Origin: Camelus bactrianus
Lineage: Eukaryota > Chordata > Mammalia > Artiodactyla > Camelidae
Reading direction: 5' to 3'
DNA: 64,000 nucleotides
Assembly (NCBI RefSeq): GCF_048773025.1
Contig: NC_133569.1
Coordinates: 4,092,001-4,156,000, forward strand
The position numbers were made by a program, and so were the translations under genes. A model generated the notes under the pieces. The model was given only the letters and a program-made list of their open reading frames with translations. It was not told the DNA's origin and searched no databases. This document shows positions 24,501-37,729 of this stretch, in pieces. Every line of letters starts with the position of its first letter. Position 1 is the first letter of the stretch.

Positions 24501-27500
24501 CCCTTTTTGCTAGATGAACGAACGTCTCTCCACATGCTCAGTTCTGAGAGATAAGTGTGTGTGAAAGCCGTCCTTCACCTAGCTTGTTGGGAACACAAAG
24601 TTCCTCTTAAGTTGCAAACTCCACTCCATACATATATATGGGGAGGTACAAGCTCCAACTCGGTTTTACAGTGAAAACTGCAGGAACTTCAAACCGGCAC
24701 TAGGAAACAGACCGAGAAACCAGAGTAAAAGTTTCTCCTGCAACCCGTTCCATTTGTGCTAGATGAACGAACGTCTCTCCACATGCTCAGTTCTGAGAGA
24801 TAAGTGTGTGTGAAAGCCATCCTTCACCTAGCTTGTTGGGAACACAAAGTTTCTCTTCAGTTGCAAACTCCACTCCATACATATATATGGGGAGGTACTA
24901 GCTCCAACTCGGTTTTACAGTGAAAACTGCTGGAACATCAATCCGGCACTAGGAAACAGAACGGGAAACCAGAGTAAAAGTTTCTTCTTCAACATCTTCC
25001 CTTTGTGCTAGATTAACGAATGTCTCTCCACATGCTCAGTTCTGAGAGATAAGTGTGTGTGAAAGCCGTCCTTCACCTACCTTGTTGGGAACACAAAGTT
25101 TCTCTTCAGTTGCAAATTCCACTCATACATATATATGGGGAGGTACTAGCTCCAACTCGGTTTTACAGTGAAAAGTGCAGAAATTTCAAACCGGCACTAG
25201 GAAACAGACTGAGAAACCAGAGTAAAAGTTTCTCCTGCAACCCGTTCCCTTTGTGCTAGATGAACGAACTTCTCTCCACATGCTCAGTTCTGAGAGATAA
25301 GTGTGTGTGAAAGCCGTCCTTCACCTAGCTTGTTGAGAACACAAAGTTTCTCTTCAGTTGCAAACTCCACTCCATACATATATATGGGGAGGTACTAGCT
25401 CCAACTCTGTTTTACAGTAAAAACTTCAGGAACTTCAAACCGGCACTAGGTAACAGACCGAGACACCAGAGTAAAAGTTTCTCCTGCAACACTTTCCCTT
25501 TGTCCTAGATGAACGAACGTCTCCCCACATGCTCAGTTCTGAGAGATAAGTGTGTGTGAAAGCCGTCCTTAACCTAGCTTGTTGGGAACACAAAGTATCT
25601 CCTCAGTTGCAAACTCCACTGCATACATATATATGGGGAGGTACTAGCTACAACTCGGTTTTACAGAGAAAACTGCAGGAACATCAAACCGGCACTAAGA
25701 AACAGACTGAGAAACCAGAGTAAAAGTTTCTCCTGCAACACGTTCCTTTTGTGCTAGATGAACGAACGTCTCTCCACATGCTCAGTTCTGAGAGATAAGT
25801 GTGTGTGAAAGCCGTCCTTCACCTAGCTTGTTGGGAGCACAAAGTTTCTCTTCAGTTGCAAACTCCACGCCATACATATATATGTGGAGGTACTAGCTCC
25901 AACTCGGTTTTACAGTGAAAACTGCAGGAACTTCAAACCGGCACTAGGAAACAGACTGAGACACCAGAGTAAAAGTTTCTCCTGCAACCCTTTCCCATTG
26001 TGCTAGATGAACGAACGTCTCTCCACATGCTCATTTCTGAGAGAAAAGGGTATGTGAAAGCCGTCCTTCACCTAGCTTGTTGGGAACACAAATTTTCTCT
26101 TCAGTTGCAAACTCCACTCCATAAATATATAAGGGGAGGTACTAGCTCCAACTCGGTTTTACAGTGAAAAGTGCAGGAAATTCAAACCAGCACTAGGAAA
26201 CAGACTGAGAAACCAGAGTAAAAGTTTCTCCTGCAACCCGTTCCCTTTGTGCTAGATGAACGAAGGTCTCTCCACATGCTCAGTTCTGAGAGATAAGTTT
26301 CTGTGAAAGCCGTCCTTCACCTAGCTTCTTGGGAACACAAAGTTTCTCTTCAGTTGCAAACTCCACTCCATACATATATATGGGCAGGTACTAGCTCCAA
26401 CTCGGTTTTACAGTGAAAACTGCAGGAAATTCAAACCGGCACTAGGAAACAGACTGAGAAACCAGAGTAAAAGTTTCTCATGCAACCGGTTCAATTTGTG
26501 CTAGATGAACGAACGTCTCTCCACATGCTCAGTTCTGAGAGATATGTATGTGTGAAAGCTGTTCTTCACCTAGCTTGTTGGGAAAACAAAGTTTCTCTTC
26601 AGTTGCAAACTCCACTCCATACATATATATGGGGAGGTTCTAGCTCCAAATCTGTTTTACAGTGAAAAATGCAGGAACTTCAAACCGGCACTAGGAAACA
26701 GACTGAGAAACCAGAGTAAAAGTTTCTACTGCAACCCGTTCCCTTTGGGCTAGGTGAACGAACTTCTCTCCACATGCTCAGTTTTGAGAGATAAGTGTGT
26801 GTGAAAGGCGTCCTTCACCTAGCTTGTTGGGAACACAAAGTTTCTCTTCAGTTGCAAACTGCACTCCATACATATATATGTGGGGATACTAGCTCCAACT
26901 CTGTTTTACAGTGAAAACTGCAGGAACTTCAAACCGGCACTAGGAAACAGACTGAGAAAACAGAGTAAAAGTTTCTCCTGCAACCCTTTCCCTTTGTGCT
27001 AGATGAACGAACGTCTCTCCACATGCTCAGTTCTGAGAGATAAGTGTGTGTGAAAGCCGTCCTTCACCTAGCTTGTTGGGAACACAAAGTTTCTCTTCAG
27101 TTGCAAACTCCACTCCATACATATATATGGGGAGGTACTAGCTCCAACTCGGTTTTACAGTGAAAACTGCAGGAACTTATAAACGGCATTAGGAAACAGA
27201 CTGAGAATGCAGAGTAAAAGTTTCTCCTGCAACCCGTTCAATTTGTGCTAGATGAACGAACGTCTCTCCACATGCTCAGTTCTGAGAGATAAGTGTGTGT
27301 GTAAGAAGTCCTTCACCTAGCTTGTTGGGAACACAAAATTTCTCTTCAGTTGCAAACTCCACTCCATACATATATATGGGGAGGTACTAGCTCCAACTCG
27401 GTTTTACAGTGAAAACTGCAGGAACTTCACAACGGCACTAGGAAACAGACTGAGAAACCAGAGTAAAAGTTTCTCCTGCAACACGTTCCTTCGTGCTAGA

Positions 27501-27779
27501 TGAACGAACGTCTCTCCACATGCTCAGTTCTGAGAGATAAGTGTGTGTGAAAGCCGTCCTTCACCTAGCTTGTTGGGAACACAAAGCTTCTCTTCAGTTG
27601 CAAACTCCACTCCATTCATATATATGGGTAGGTACTAGCTCCAACTCGGTTTTACAGTGAAAACTGCAGGAACTTCAAACCGGCACTAGGAAACAGACTG
27701 AGAAACCAGAGTAAAAGTTTCCCCCGCAACCCGTTCCCTTTGTGCTAGATGAACGAACGTCTCTCCACATGCTCAGTTC
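21535..27779 (+). repeat. Divergent, mostly monomeric satellite
   Basis: About 25 monomers lie here with many private changes and small deletions (for example GCCGCCTTC near 21,589, CTAAGAATCAG near 21,721, AGTAAGTTTC near 23,983, GAAACCGTCC near 24,315). I could not recognise a repeated monomer order by eye. GGTACAAGCTCC, a marker common on the right side of the window, first appears here (near 22,411). The stretch reads as older array between two more recently amplified flanks. Confidence 0.8.
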
Positions 27780-30700
27780 TGAGAGATAAGTGTGTGTGAA
27801 AGCCGTCCTTCACCTAGCTTGTTGGGAAAACAAAGTTTCTCTTCAGTTGCCAACTCCACTTCATACATATATATGGGGAGGTACTAGCTCCAACTCGGTT
27901 TTACAGTGAAAACTGCAGGAACTTCAATCCGGCACTAGGAAACAGACCGAGAAACCAGAGTAAAAGTTTCTCCTGCAACCCGTTCCATTTGTGCTAAATG
28001 AACGAACGTCTCTCCACATGCTCAGTTCTGAGAGATAAGTGTTTGTGGAAGCCGTCCTTCAACTAGCTTGTTGGGAACACAAAGTTTCTCTTCAGTTGCA
28101 AACTCCAATCCATATATATAAGGGGAGGTACTAGCTCCAACTCGGTTTTACAGTGAAAACTGCAGGAACTTCAAACCGGCACTAGGAAACAGACCGAGAA
28201 ACCAGAGTAAAAGTTTCTCCTGCAACCCGTTCCATTTGTGCTAGATGAACGAACGTCTCTCCACATGCTCAGTTCTGAGTGATAAGTGTGTGTGAAAGCC
28301 GCACTTCACCTATCTTGTTGGGAACACAAAGTTTTTCTTCACATGCCAACTCCACTCCATACGTACATATGGGGAGGTACAAGCTCCAACTCGGTTTTAC
28401 AGTGAAAACTGCAGGAACTTCAAACCGGCACTAGGAAACAGACCGAGAAACCAGAGTAAAAGTTTCTCCTGCAACCCTTTCCCATTGTGCTAGATGAACG
28501 AACGTCTCTCCACATGCTCAGTTCTGAGAGATAAGTGTGTGTGAAAGCCGTCCTTCAGCTAGCTTGTTGGGAACACAAAGTTTCTCTTCAGTTGCAAACT
28601 CCACTCCATACATATATATGGGGAGGTACAAGCTCCAACTCGGTTTTACAGTGAAAACTGCAGGAACTTCAAACCGGCACTAGGAAACAGACTGAGAAAC
28701 CAGAGTAAAAGTTTCTCCTGCAACCCGTTCCCTTTGTGCTAGATGAACGAACGTCTCTCCACATGCTCAGTTCTGAGAGATAAGTGTGTGTGAAAGCCGC
28801 CCTTCACCTAGCTTGTTGGGAACACAAAGTTTCTCTTCAGCTGCAAACTCCACTCCGTACATATATATGGGGAAGTACAAGCTCCAACTCGGTTTTACAG
28901 TGAAAATTGCAGGAACTTCAAATCGGCACTAGGAAACACACTGAGAAACCAGAGTAATAGTTTCTCCTGCAACCCGTTCCATTTGTGCTAGATGAACGAA
29001 CGTCTCTCCACATGCTCTGTTCTGAGAGATAAGTGTGTGTGTAAGAAGTCCTTCACCTAGCTTGTTGGGAACACAAAGTTTCTCTTCAGTTGCAAACTCC
29101 ACTCCTTACATATATATGGGGAAGTACAAGCTCCAACTCGGTTTTACAGTGAAAAATGCAGGAACTTCAAACCGGCACTAGGAAACAGACCGAGAAACTA
29201 GAGTAAAAGTTTCTCCTGCAACCCGTTCCCTTTGTGCTAGATGAACGAACGTCTCTCCACATGCTCAGTTCTGAAAGATAATTGTGTGTGTAAGCCGTAC
29301 TTCACCTAGATTGTTGGGAAAACAAAGTTTCTCTTCAGTTGCAAACTCCTCTCCATACATATATAAGGGGAGGTACTAGCTCCAACACGGTTTTACTGTG
29401 AAAACTGCAGGAACTTCAAACCGGCACTAGGAAACAGTCTGAGAAACCAGAGTAAAAGTTTCTCCTGCAACCCGTTCCCTTTGTGCTAGATGAACGAACG
29501 TCTCTCGTCATGCTCAGTTCTGAGAGATAAGTGTGTGTGAAAGCCGTCCTTCACCTAGCTTGTTGGGAACACAAAGTTTCTCTTCAGTTGCAAACTCCAC
29601 TCCATACATATATATGGAGAGGTACTAGCTCCAACTCGGTTTTACAGTGAAAACTGCAGGAACTTCAAACCGGCACAAGGAAACAGACCGAGGAACCAGA
29701 GTAAAAGTTTATCCTGCAAACCGTTCCATTAGTGCTAAATGAACGAACGTCTCTCCACATGCTCAGTTCTGAGAGAAAATTGTGTGTGGAAGCCTTCCTT
29801 CACCTAGCTTGTTGGGAACACAAAGTTTCTCTTCAGTTGCAAACTCCACTCCATACATATATATGGGGAGGTACTAGCTCCAACTCGGTTTTACAGTGAA
29901 AACTGCAGGAATTTCAAACCGGCACTAGGAAACAGACCGAGAAACCAGAGTAAAAGTTTCTCCTGCAACCCGTTCCATTTGTGCTAAATGAACGAACGTC
30001 TCTCCACATGCTCAGTTCTGAGAGATAAGTGTGTGTGGAAGCCGTCCTTCACCTAGCTTTTGGGAACACAAAGTTTCTCTTAATTTGCAAACTCCAATCC
30101 ATACATATATATGGGGAGGTACTAGCTCCAACTCGGTTTTACAGTGAAAACTGCAGGAACTTCAAACCGGCACTAGGAAACAGAACGAGAGTCCAGAGTA
30201 AAAGTTTATCCGGCAACCCGTTCTATTTGTGCTAAATGAACGAACGTCTCTCCACATGCTCAGTTCTGAGAGAAAAGTGTGTGTGAAAGCCGTCCTTCAC
30301 CTAGCTTGTTGGAAACACAAAGTTTCTCTTCTGTTGCAAACTCCACTCCATACATATATATGGGGAGGTACTAGCTCCAACTCGGTTTACAGTGAAAACT
30401 GCAGGAACTTCAAACCGGCACTAGGAAACAGACCGAGAAACCAGAGTACAAGTTTCTCCTGCAACCCGTTCCATTTGTGCTAAATGAACGAACGTCTCTC
30501 CACATGCTCAGTTCTGAGAGTTAAGTGTGTGTGGAAGCCGTCCTTCAACTAGCTTGTTGGGAACACAAAGTTTCTCTTCAGTTGCAAACTCCAATCCATA
30601 CATATATATGGGGAGGTACTAGCTCCAACTCGGTTTTACAGTGAAAACTGCAGGAACTTCAAACCGGCACTAGGAAACAGACCGAGAAACCAGAGTAATA

Positions 30701-31509
30701 GTTTCTCCTGCAACCCGTTCCATTTGTGCTAGATGAACGAACGTCTCTCCACATGCTCAGTTCTGAGAGATAAGTGTGTGTGGAAGCCGCCCTTCACCTA
30801 TCTTGTTGGGAACACAAAGTTTTTCTTCACTTGCCAACTCCACTCCATACATACATATGGGGAGGTACAAGCTCCAACTCGGTTTTACACTGAAAACTGC
30901 AGGAACTTCAAACTGGCACTAGGAAACAGACCGAGAAACCAGAGTAAAAGTTTCTCCTGCAACCCTTTCCCATTGTGCTAGATGAACGAACGTCTCTCCA
31001 CATGCTCAGTTCTGAGAGATAAGTGTGTGTGAAAGCCGTCCTTCACCTAGCTTGTTGGGAACACAAAGTTTCTCTTCAGTTGCAAACTCCACTCCATACA
31101 TATATATGGGGAGGTACAAGCTCCAACTCGGTATTACAGTGAAAACTGCAGGAACTTCAAACCGGCACTAGGAGACACACTGAGAAACCAGAGTAAAATT
31201 TTCTCCTGCAACCCGTTCCATTTGTGCTAGATGAACGAACGTCTCTCCACATGCTCAGTTCAGAGAGATAAGTGTGTGTGTAAGCCGTCCTTCACCTAGC
31301 TTGTTGGGAACACAAAGTTTCTCTTCAGTTGCAAACTCCAATCCATACATATATATGGGGAGGTACTAGCTCCAACTCTGTTTTACAGTGAAAACTGCAG
31401 GAACTTCAAACCGGCACTAGGAAACAGACTGAGAAACCAGAGTAAAAGTTTCCCCTGCAACCCGTTCCCTTTGTGGTAGATGAAAGAACGTCTCTCCATA
31501 TGCTCAGTT
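27780..31509 (+). repeat. Large duplicated block, copy 1 (about 3.7 kb)
   Basis: This block matches about 37,730-41,710 at an offset of 9,950 bp as far as about 31,160, and 10,199 bp after that. Markers include CCGCACTTCACC with TTCACATGCC and ATACGTACATATGG (28,300; 38,250), GTGTGTAAGAAGTCC (29,035; 38,985), CTCTCGTCATGC, and TTCAGAGAGATAAG (31,259; 41,458). Differences are scattered at roughly one per hundred bases. The end is not sharp. Confidence 0.8.
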
Positions 31510-34500
31510 CTCAGAGATAAGTGTGTGTGAAAGCCGTCCTTCAACTAGCTTGTTGGGAACACAAAGTTTCTCTTCAGTTGCAATCTCCACTCCATACATA
31601 TATATGGGGAGGTACTAGATCCAACTCGGTTTTACAGGGAAAACTGCAGGAACTTCAAACCAGCTCTAGGAAACAGACCGAGAAACCAGAGTAAAAGTTT
31701 CTCCTGCAACCCGTTAGTTTGTGTTAGATGAACGAACGTTTCTCCACATGCTCAGTTCTGAGAGATAAGTCTGTGTGAAGCCGTCCTTAAGCTAGCTTGT
31801 TGGGAACTCAAAGTTTCTCTTCAGTTGCAAACTCCACTCCATACATATATATGGGGAGGTACTAGCTCCAACTCGGTTTTATAGTGAAAACTGAAGGAAC
31901 TTCAAACCGGCACTAGGAAAAAGACTTAGAAACCAGAGTAAAGTTTCCCTGCAACCCATTCCCTTTGTGCTAGATGAACGACAGTCTCTCCACATGCTCA
32001 GTTCTGAGAGATAAGTGTGTGTGAAAGCCGTCCTTCAGCTAGCTTGTAGGGAACACAAAGTTTCTCTTCAGTTGCAAACTCCACTCCATACATATATATG
32101 GGGAGGTACTAGCTCCAACTCGGTTTTATAGTGAAAACTGCAGGAACTTCAAACCGGCACTAGGAAATACACTGAGAAACCAGAGTAAAAGTTTCTCCTG
32201 CAACCCGTTCCATTTGTGCTAGATGAACGAACGTCTCTCCACATGCTCAGTTCTGAGGGATAAGTGTGTGTGTAAGAAGTCCTTCACCTAGATTGTTGGG
32301 AACACAAAGTTTCTCTTCAGTTGCAAACTCCACTCCATACATTTATATGGGGAGGTACTAGCTCCAACTCTGTTTTACAGTGAAAACTGCAGGAACTTCA
32401 AAATGGCACTAGGAAACAGACTGATAAACCAGAGTAAAAGTTCCTCCTGCAACCCGTTCCCTTTGTGCTAGATGAACGAACATCTCTCCACATGCTCAGT
32501 TCTGAGAGATAAGTTTCTGTGAAAGCCGTCCTTCACCTAGCTTGTTGGGAACACAAAGTTTCTCTTCAGTTGCAAACTCCACTCCATACATATATATGGG
32601 CAGGTACTAGCTATAACTCGGTTTTACAGTGAAAAATGCAGGAACTTCAAACCGGCACTAGGAAACAGACCGAGAAAGTAGAGTAAAAGTTTCTCCTGCA
32701 ACCCGTTCCCTTTGTGCTAGATGAACGAACGTCTCTCCACATGCTCAGTTGTGAAATTTAATTGTGTGTGTAAGACGTACTTCACCTAGATTGTTGGGAA
32801 AACAAAGTTTCTCTTCAGTTGCAAACTCCTCTCCATACATATATATGGGAAAGTACTAGCTCCAACACGGTTTTACTGTGAAAACTGCAGGAACTTCAAA
32901 CCGGCACTAGGAAACAGACTGAGAAACCAGAGTAAAAGTTTCTCCTGCAACCCGTTCCCTTTGTGCTAGATGAACGAACGTCTCTCGACATGCTCAGTTG
33001 TGAGAGAAAAGTTGTGTGAAAGCTGTCCTTCACCTAGCTTGTTGGGAACACAAAGTTTCTCTTCAGTTGCAAACTCCAATCCATACATATATATGGGGAG
33101 GTACTAGCTCCAACTCGGTTTTACAGTGAAAAATGCAGGAACTTCAATCCGGCACTAGGAAACAGACCGAGAAACCAGAGTAAAAGTTTATCCTGCAACC
33201 TGTTCCATTTGTGCTAAATGAACGAACGTCTCTCCACATGCTCAGTTCTGAGAGAAAAGTGTGTGTGAAAGCCGTCCTTCACCTAGCTTGTTGGGAACAC
33301 AAAGTTTCTCTTCAGTTGCAAACTCCACTCCATACATATATATGGGGAGGTACTAGCTCCAAATCGGTTTTACAGTGAAAACTGCAGGAACTTCCAACCG
33401 GCACTAGGAAACAGACCGAGAAACCAGAGTACAAGTTTCACCTGCAACCCGTTCCATTTGTGCTAAATGAACGAAAGTCTCTTCACATGCTCAGTTCTGA
33501 GAGATAAGTGTGTGTGGAAGCCGTCCTTCACCTAGCTTGTTGGGAACAAAAAAGTTTCTCTTCAGTTTCAAACACCAATCCATACATATATATGGGGAGG
33601 TACTAGCTCCAACTCGGTTTTACAGTGAAAACTGCAGGAACTTCAAACCAGCACTAGGAAACAGACCGAGAAACCAGAGTAAAAGTTTCTCCTGCTACCC
33701 GTTCCATTTGTGCTAGATGAACGAACGTCTCTCCACATGCTCAGTTCTGAGAGATAAGTGTGTGTGAAAGCCGCCCTTCACCTAGCTTGTTGGGAACACA
33801 AAGTTTCTCTTCAGTTGCAAACTCCACTCCGTACATATATATGTGGAAGTACAAGCTCCAACTCGGTTTTACAGTGAAAACTGCAGGAACTTCAAACCGG
33901 CACTAGGAAACTCACTGAGAAACCAGAGTAAAAGTTTCTCCTGCAACCCGTTCCATTTGTGCTAGATGAACGAACGTCTCTCCACATGCTCAGTTCTGAG
34001 AGATAAGTGTGTGTGTAAGCCGTCCTTCACCTAGATTGTTGGGAACACAAAGTTTCTCTTCAGTTGCAAACTCCACTCCATACATTTATATGGGGAGGTA
34101 CTAGCTCCAACTCGGTTTTACAGTGAAAACTGCAGGAACTTCAAACTGGCACTAGGAAACAGACTGAGAAACCAGAGTAAAAGTTCCTCCTGCAACCCGT
34201 TCCCTTTGTGCTAGATGAACGAACGTCTCTCCACATGCTCAGTTCTGAGAGATAAGTTTCTGTGAAAGCCGTCCTTCACCTAGCTTGTTGGGAACACAAA
34301 GTTTCTCTTCAGTTGCAAACTCCACTCCATACATATATATGGGCAGGTACTAGCTCCAACTCGGTTTTACAGTGAAAACTGCAGGAACTTCAAACCGGCA
34401 CTAGGAAACAGACTGAGAAACCAGAGTAAAAATTTCTCCTGCAACCGGTTCCATTTGTGCTAGATGAACGAACGTCTCTCCACATGCTCAGTTCTGAGGG

Positions 34501-37500
34501 ATAATTGTGTGTGAAAGCCGTTCTTCACCTAGCTTGTTGGGAACACAAACTTTCTCTTCAGTTGCAAACTCCACTCCATACATATATATGGGGAGGTACT
34601 AGCTCCAACTCTGTTTTACAGTGAAAAATGCAGGAAATTCAAACCGGCACCAGGAAACAGACCGAGAAACTAGAGTAAAAGTTTCTCCTGCAACCCGTTC
34701 CCTTTTTGCTAGATGAACGAACGTCTCTCCACATGCTCAGTTCTGAAAGATAATTGTGTGTGTAAGCCGTACTTCACCTAGATTGTTGGGAAAACAAAGT
34801 TTCTCTTCAGTTGCAAACTCCTCTGCATACATATATATGGGGAGGAACTAGCTCCTACACGGTTTTACTGTGAAAACTGCAGGAACTTCAAACCGGCACT
34901 AGGAAACAGACTGAGAAACCAGAGTAAAAGTTTCTCCTGCAAACCGTTCCCTTTTTGCTAGATGAACGAACGTCTCTCGGCATGCTCAGTTCTGAGAGAT
35001 ATGTGTGTGTGAAAGCCGTCCTTCACCTAGCTTGTTGGGAACACAAAGTTTCTCTTCAGTTACAAACTCCACTCCATACATATATATGGGGGGGTACTAG
35101 CTCCAACTCGGTTTTACAGTGAAAACTGCAGGAACTTCAAACCGGCACTAGGAAACAGACCGAGAAACTAGAGTAAAAGTTTCTCCTGCAACCCGTTCCC
35201 TTTGTGCTAGATGAACGAACGTCTCTCCACATGCTCAGTTCTGAAAGTTAATTGTGTGTGTAAGCCGTACTTCACCTAGATTGTTGGGAAAACAAAGTTT
35301 CTCTTCAGGTGCAAACTCCTCTCCATACATATATATGGGGAGGTTCTAGCTCCAACACGGTTTTACTGTGAAAACTGCAGGAACTTCAAACCGGCACTAG
35401 GAAACAGACTGAGAAACCAGAGTAAAAGTTTCTCCTGCAACCCGTTCCATTTGTGCTAGATGAACAAACGTCTCTCGACATGCTCAGTTCTGAGAGATAA
35501 GTTGTGTGAAAGCCGTCCTTCACCTAGCTTGTTGGGAACACAAAGTTTCTCTTCAGTTGCAAACTCCATTCCATACATATATATGGGGAGGTACTAGCTC
35601 CAACTCGGTTTTACAGTGAAAACTGCAGGAACTTCAAACCGGCACTAGGAAACAGACCGAGAAACCAGAGTAAAAGTTTATCCTGCAACCCGTTCCATTT
35701 GTGCTAAATGAATGAACGTCTCTCCACATGCTCAGTTCTGAGAGAAAAGTGTGTGTGAAGCCTTCCTTCACCTAGCTTGTTGGGAACACAAAGTTTCTCT
35801 TCAGTTGCAAACTCCACTCCATACATATATATGGGAAGGTACTAGCTCCAACTCGGTTTTACAGTGAAAACTGCAGGAACTTCAAACCGGCACTAGGAAA
35901 CAGACCGAGAAACCAGAGTACAAGTTCCTCCTGCAACCCTTTCCATTTGTGCTAAATGAACGAACGTCTCTCCACATGCTCAGTTCTGAGAGATAAGTGT
36001 GTGTGGAAGCCGTCCTTCACCTTTCTTGTTGGGAACACAAAGTTTCTCTTCAGTTGCAAACTCCAATCCATACATATATATGGGGAGGTACTAGCTCCAA
36101 CTCGGTTTTACAGTGAAAACTGCAGGAACTTCAAACCGGCACTAGGAAACAGACCGAGAAACCAGAGTAAAAGTTTATCCTGCAACCCGTTCCATTTGTG
36201 CTAAATGAACGAAAGTCTCTCCACATGCTCAGTTCTGAGAGAAAAGTGTGTGTGAAAGCCGTCATTCACCTAGCTTGTTGGGAACACAAAGTTTCTCTTC
36301 AGTTGCAAACTCCACTCCATACATATATATGGGGAGGTACTAGCTCCAAATCGGTTTTACAGTGAAAACTGCAGGAAATTCAAACCGGCACTAGGAAACA
36401 GACAGAGAAACCAGAGTACAAGTTTCTCCTGCAACCCGTTCCATTTGTGCTAAATGAACGAAAGTCTCTCCACATGCTCAGTTCTGAGAGATAAGTGTGT
36501 GTGGAAGCCGTCCTTCACCTAGCTTGTTGGGAACAAAAAAGTTTCTCTTCAGTTGCAAACTCCAATCCATACATATATATGGGGAGGTACTAGCTCCAAC
36601 TCGGTTTTACAGTGAAAACTGCAGGAACTTCAAACCGGCACTAGGAAACAGACCGAGAAACCAGAGTAAAAGTTACCCCTGCAACCCGTTCCATTTGTGC
36701 TAGATGAACGAACGTCTCTCCACATGCTCAGTTCTGAGAGATAAGTGTGTGTGGAAGCCGCCCTTCACCTATCTTGTTGGGAACACAAAGTTTTTCTTCA
36801 CTTGCCAACTCCAATCCATACATACATATGGGGAGGTACAAGCTCCAACTCGGTTTTACAGTGAAAACTGCAGGAACTTCAAACCGGCACTAGGAAACAG
36901 ACCGAGAAACCAGAGTAAAAGTTTCTCCTGCAACCCTTTCCCATTTTGCTAGATGAACGAACGTCTCTCCACATGCTCAGTTCTGAGAGATAAGTGTGTG
37001 TGAAAGCCGTCCTTCAGCTAGCTTGTTGGGAACACAAAGTTTCTCTTCATTTGCAAACTCCACTCCATACATATATATGGGGTGGTACAAGCTCCAACTC
37101 GGTTTTACAGTGAAAACTGCAGGAACTTCAAACCGGCACTAGGAAACAGACTGAGAAACCAGAGTAAAAGTTTCTCCTGCAACCCGTTCCCTTTGTGCTA
37201 GATGAACGAACGTCTCTCCACATGCTCAGTTCTGAAAGATAATTGTGTGTGTAAGCCGTACTTCACCTAGATTGTTGGGAAAACAAAGTTTCTCTTCAGT
37301 TGCAAACTCCTCTCCATACATATATATGGGGAGGAACTAGCTCCAACACGGTTTTACTGTGAAAAATGCAGGAACTTCAAACCGGCACTAGGAAACAGAC
37401 TGAGAAACCAGAGTAAAAGTTTCTCCTGCAACCCGTTCCCTTTTTGCTAGATGAACGAACGTCTCTCGGCATGCTCAGTTCTGAGAGATATGTGTGTGTG

Positions 37501-37729
37501 AAAGCCGTCCTTCACCTAGCTTTTTGGGAACACAAAGTTTCTCTTCAGTTGCAAACTCCAATCCATACATATATATGGGGGGGTACTAGCTCCAACTCGG
37601 TTTTACAGTGAAAACTGCAGGAACTTCAAACCAGCACTAGGAAACAGACAGAGAAACCAGAGTAAAAGTTTCTCCTGCAACCCGTTCCCTTTTTGCTAGA
37701 TGAACGAACGTCTCTCGGCATGCTCAGTT
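31510..37729 (+). repeat. Mixed monomers with short-range repeats
   Basis: About 25 monomers lie between the two copies of the large block. A recurring pair is a monomer with CTGAAAGATAATTG, CCTCTCC and TTTTACTGTG, followed by one with TCTCTCG(A/G/T)CATGC (starting near 32,724, 34,715, 35,212 and 37,203). A set of monomers near 32,220-32,700 recurs seven monomers later near 33,963-34,440 (ACATTTATATGG, then GTTCCTCC, then AAGTTTCTGTG). The block 36,205-36,952 recurs, enlarged, at 58,108-59,355. Confidence 0.75.
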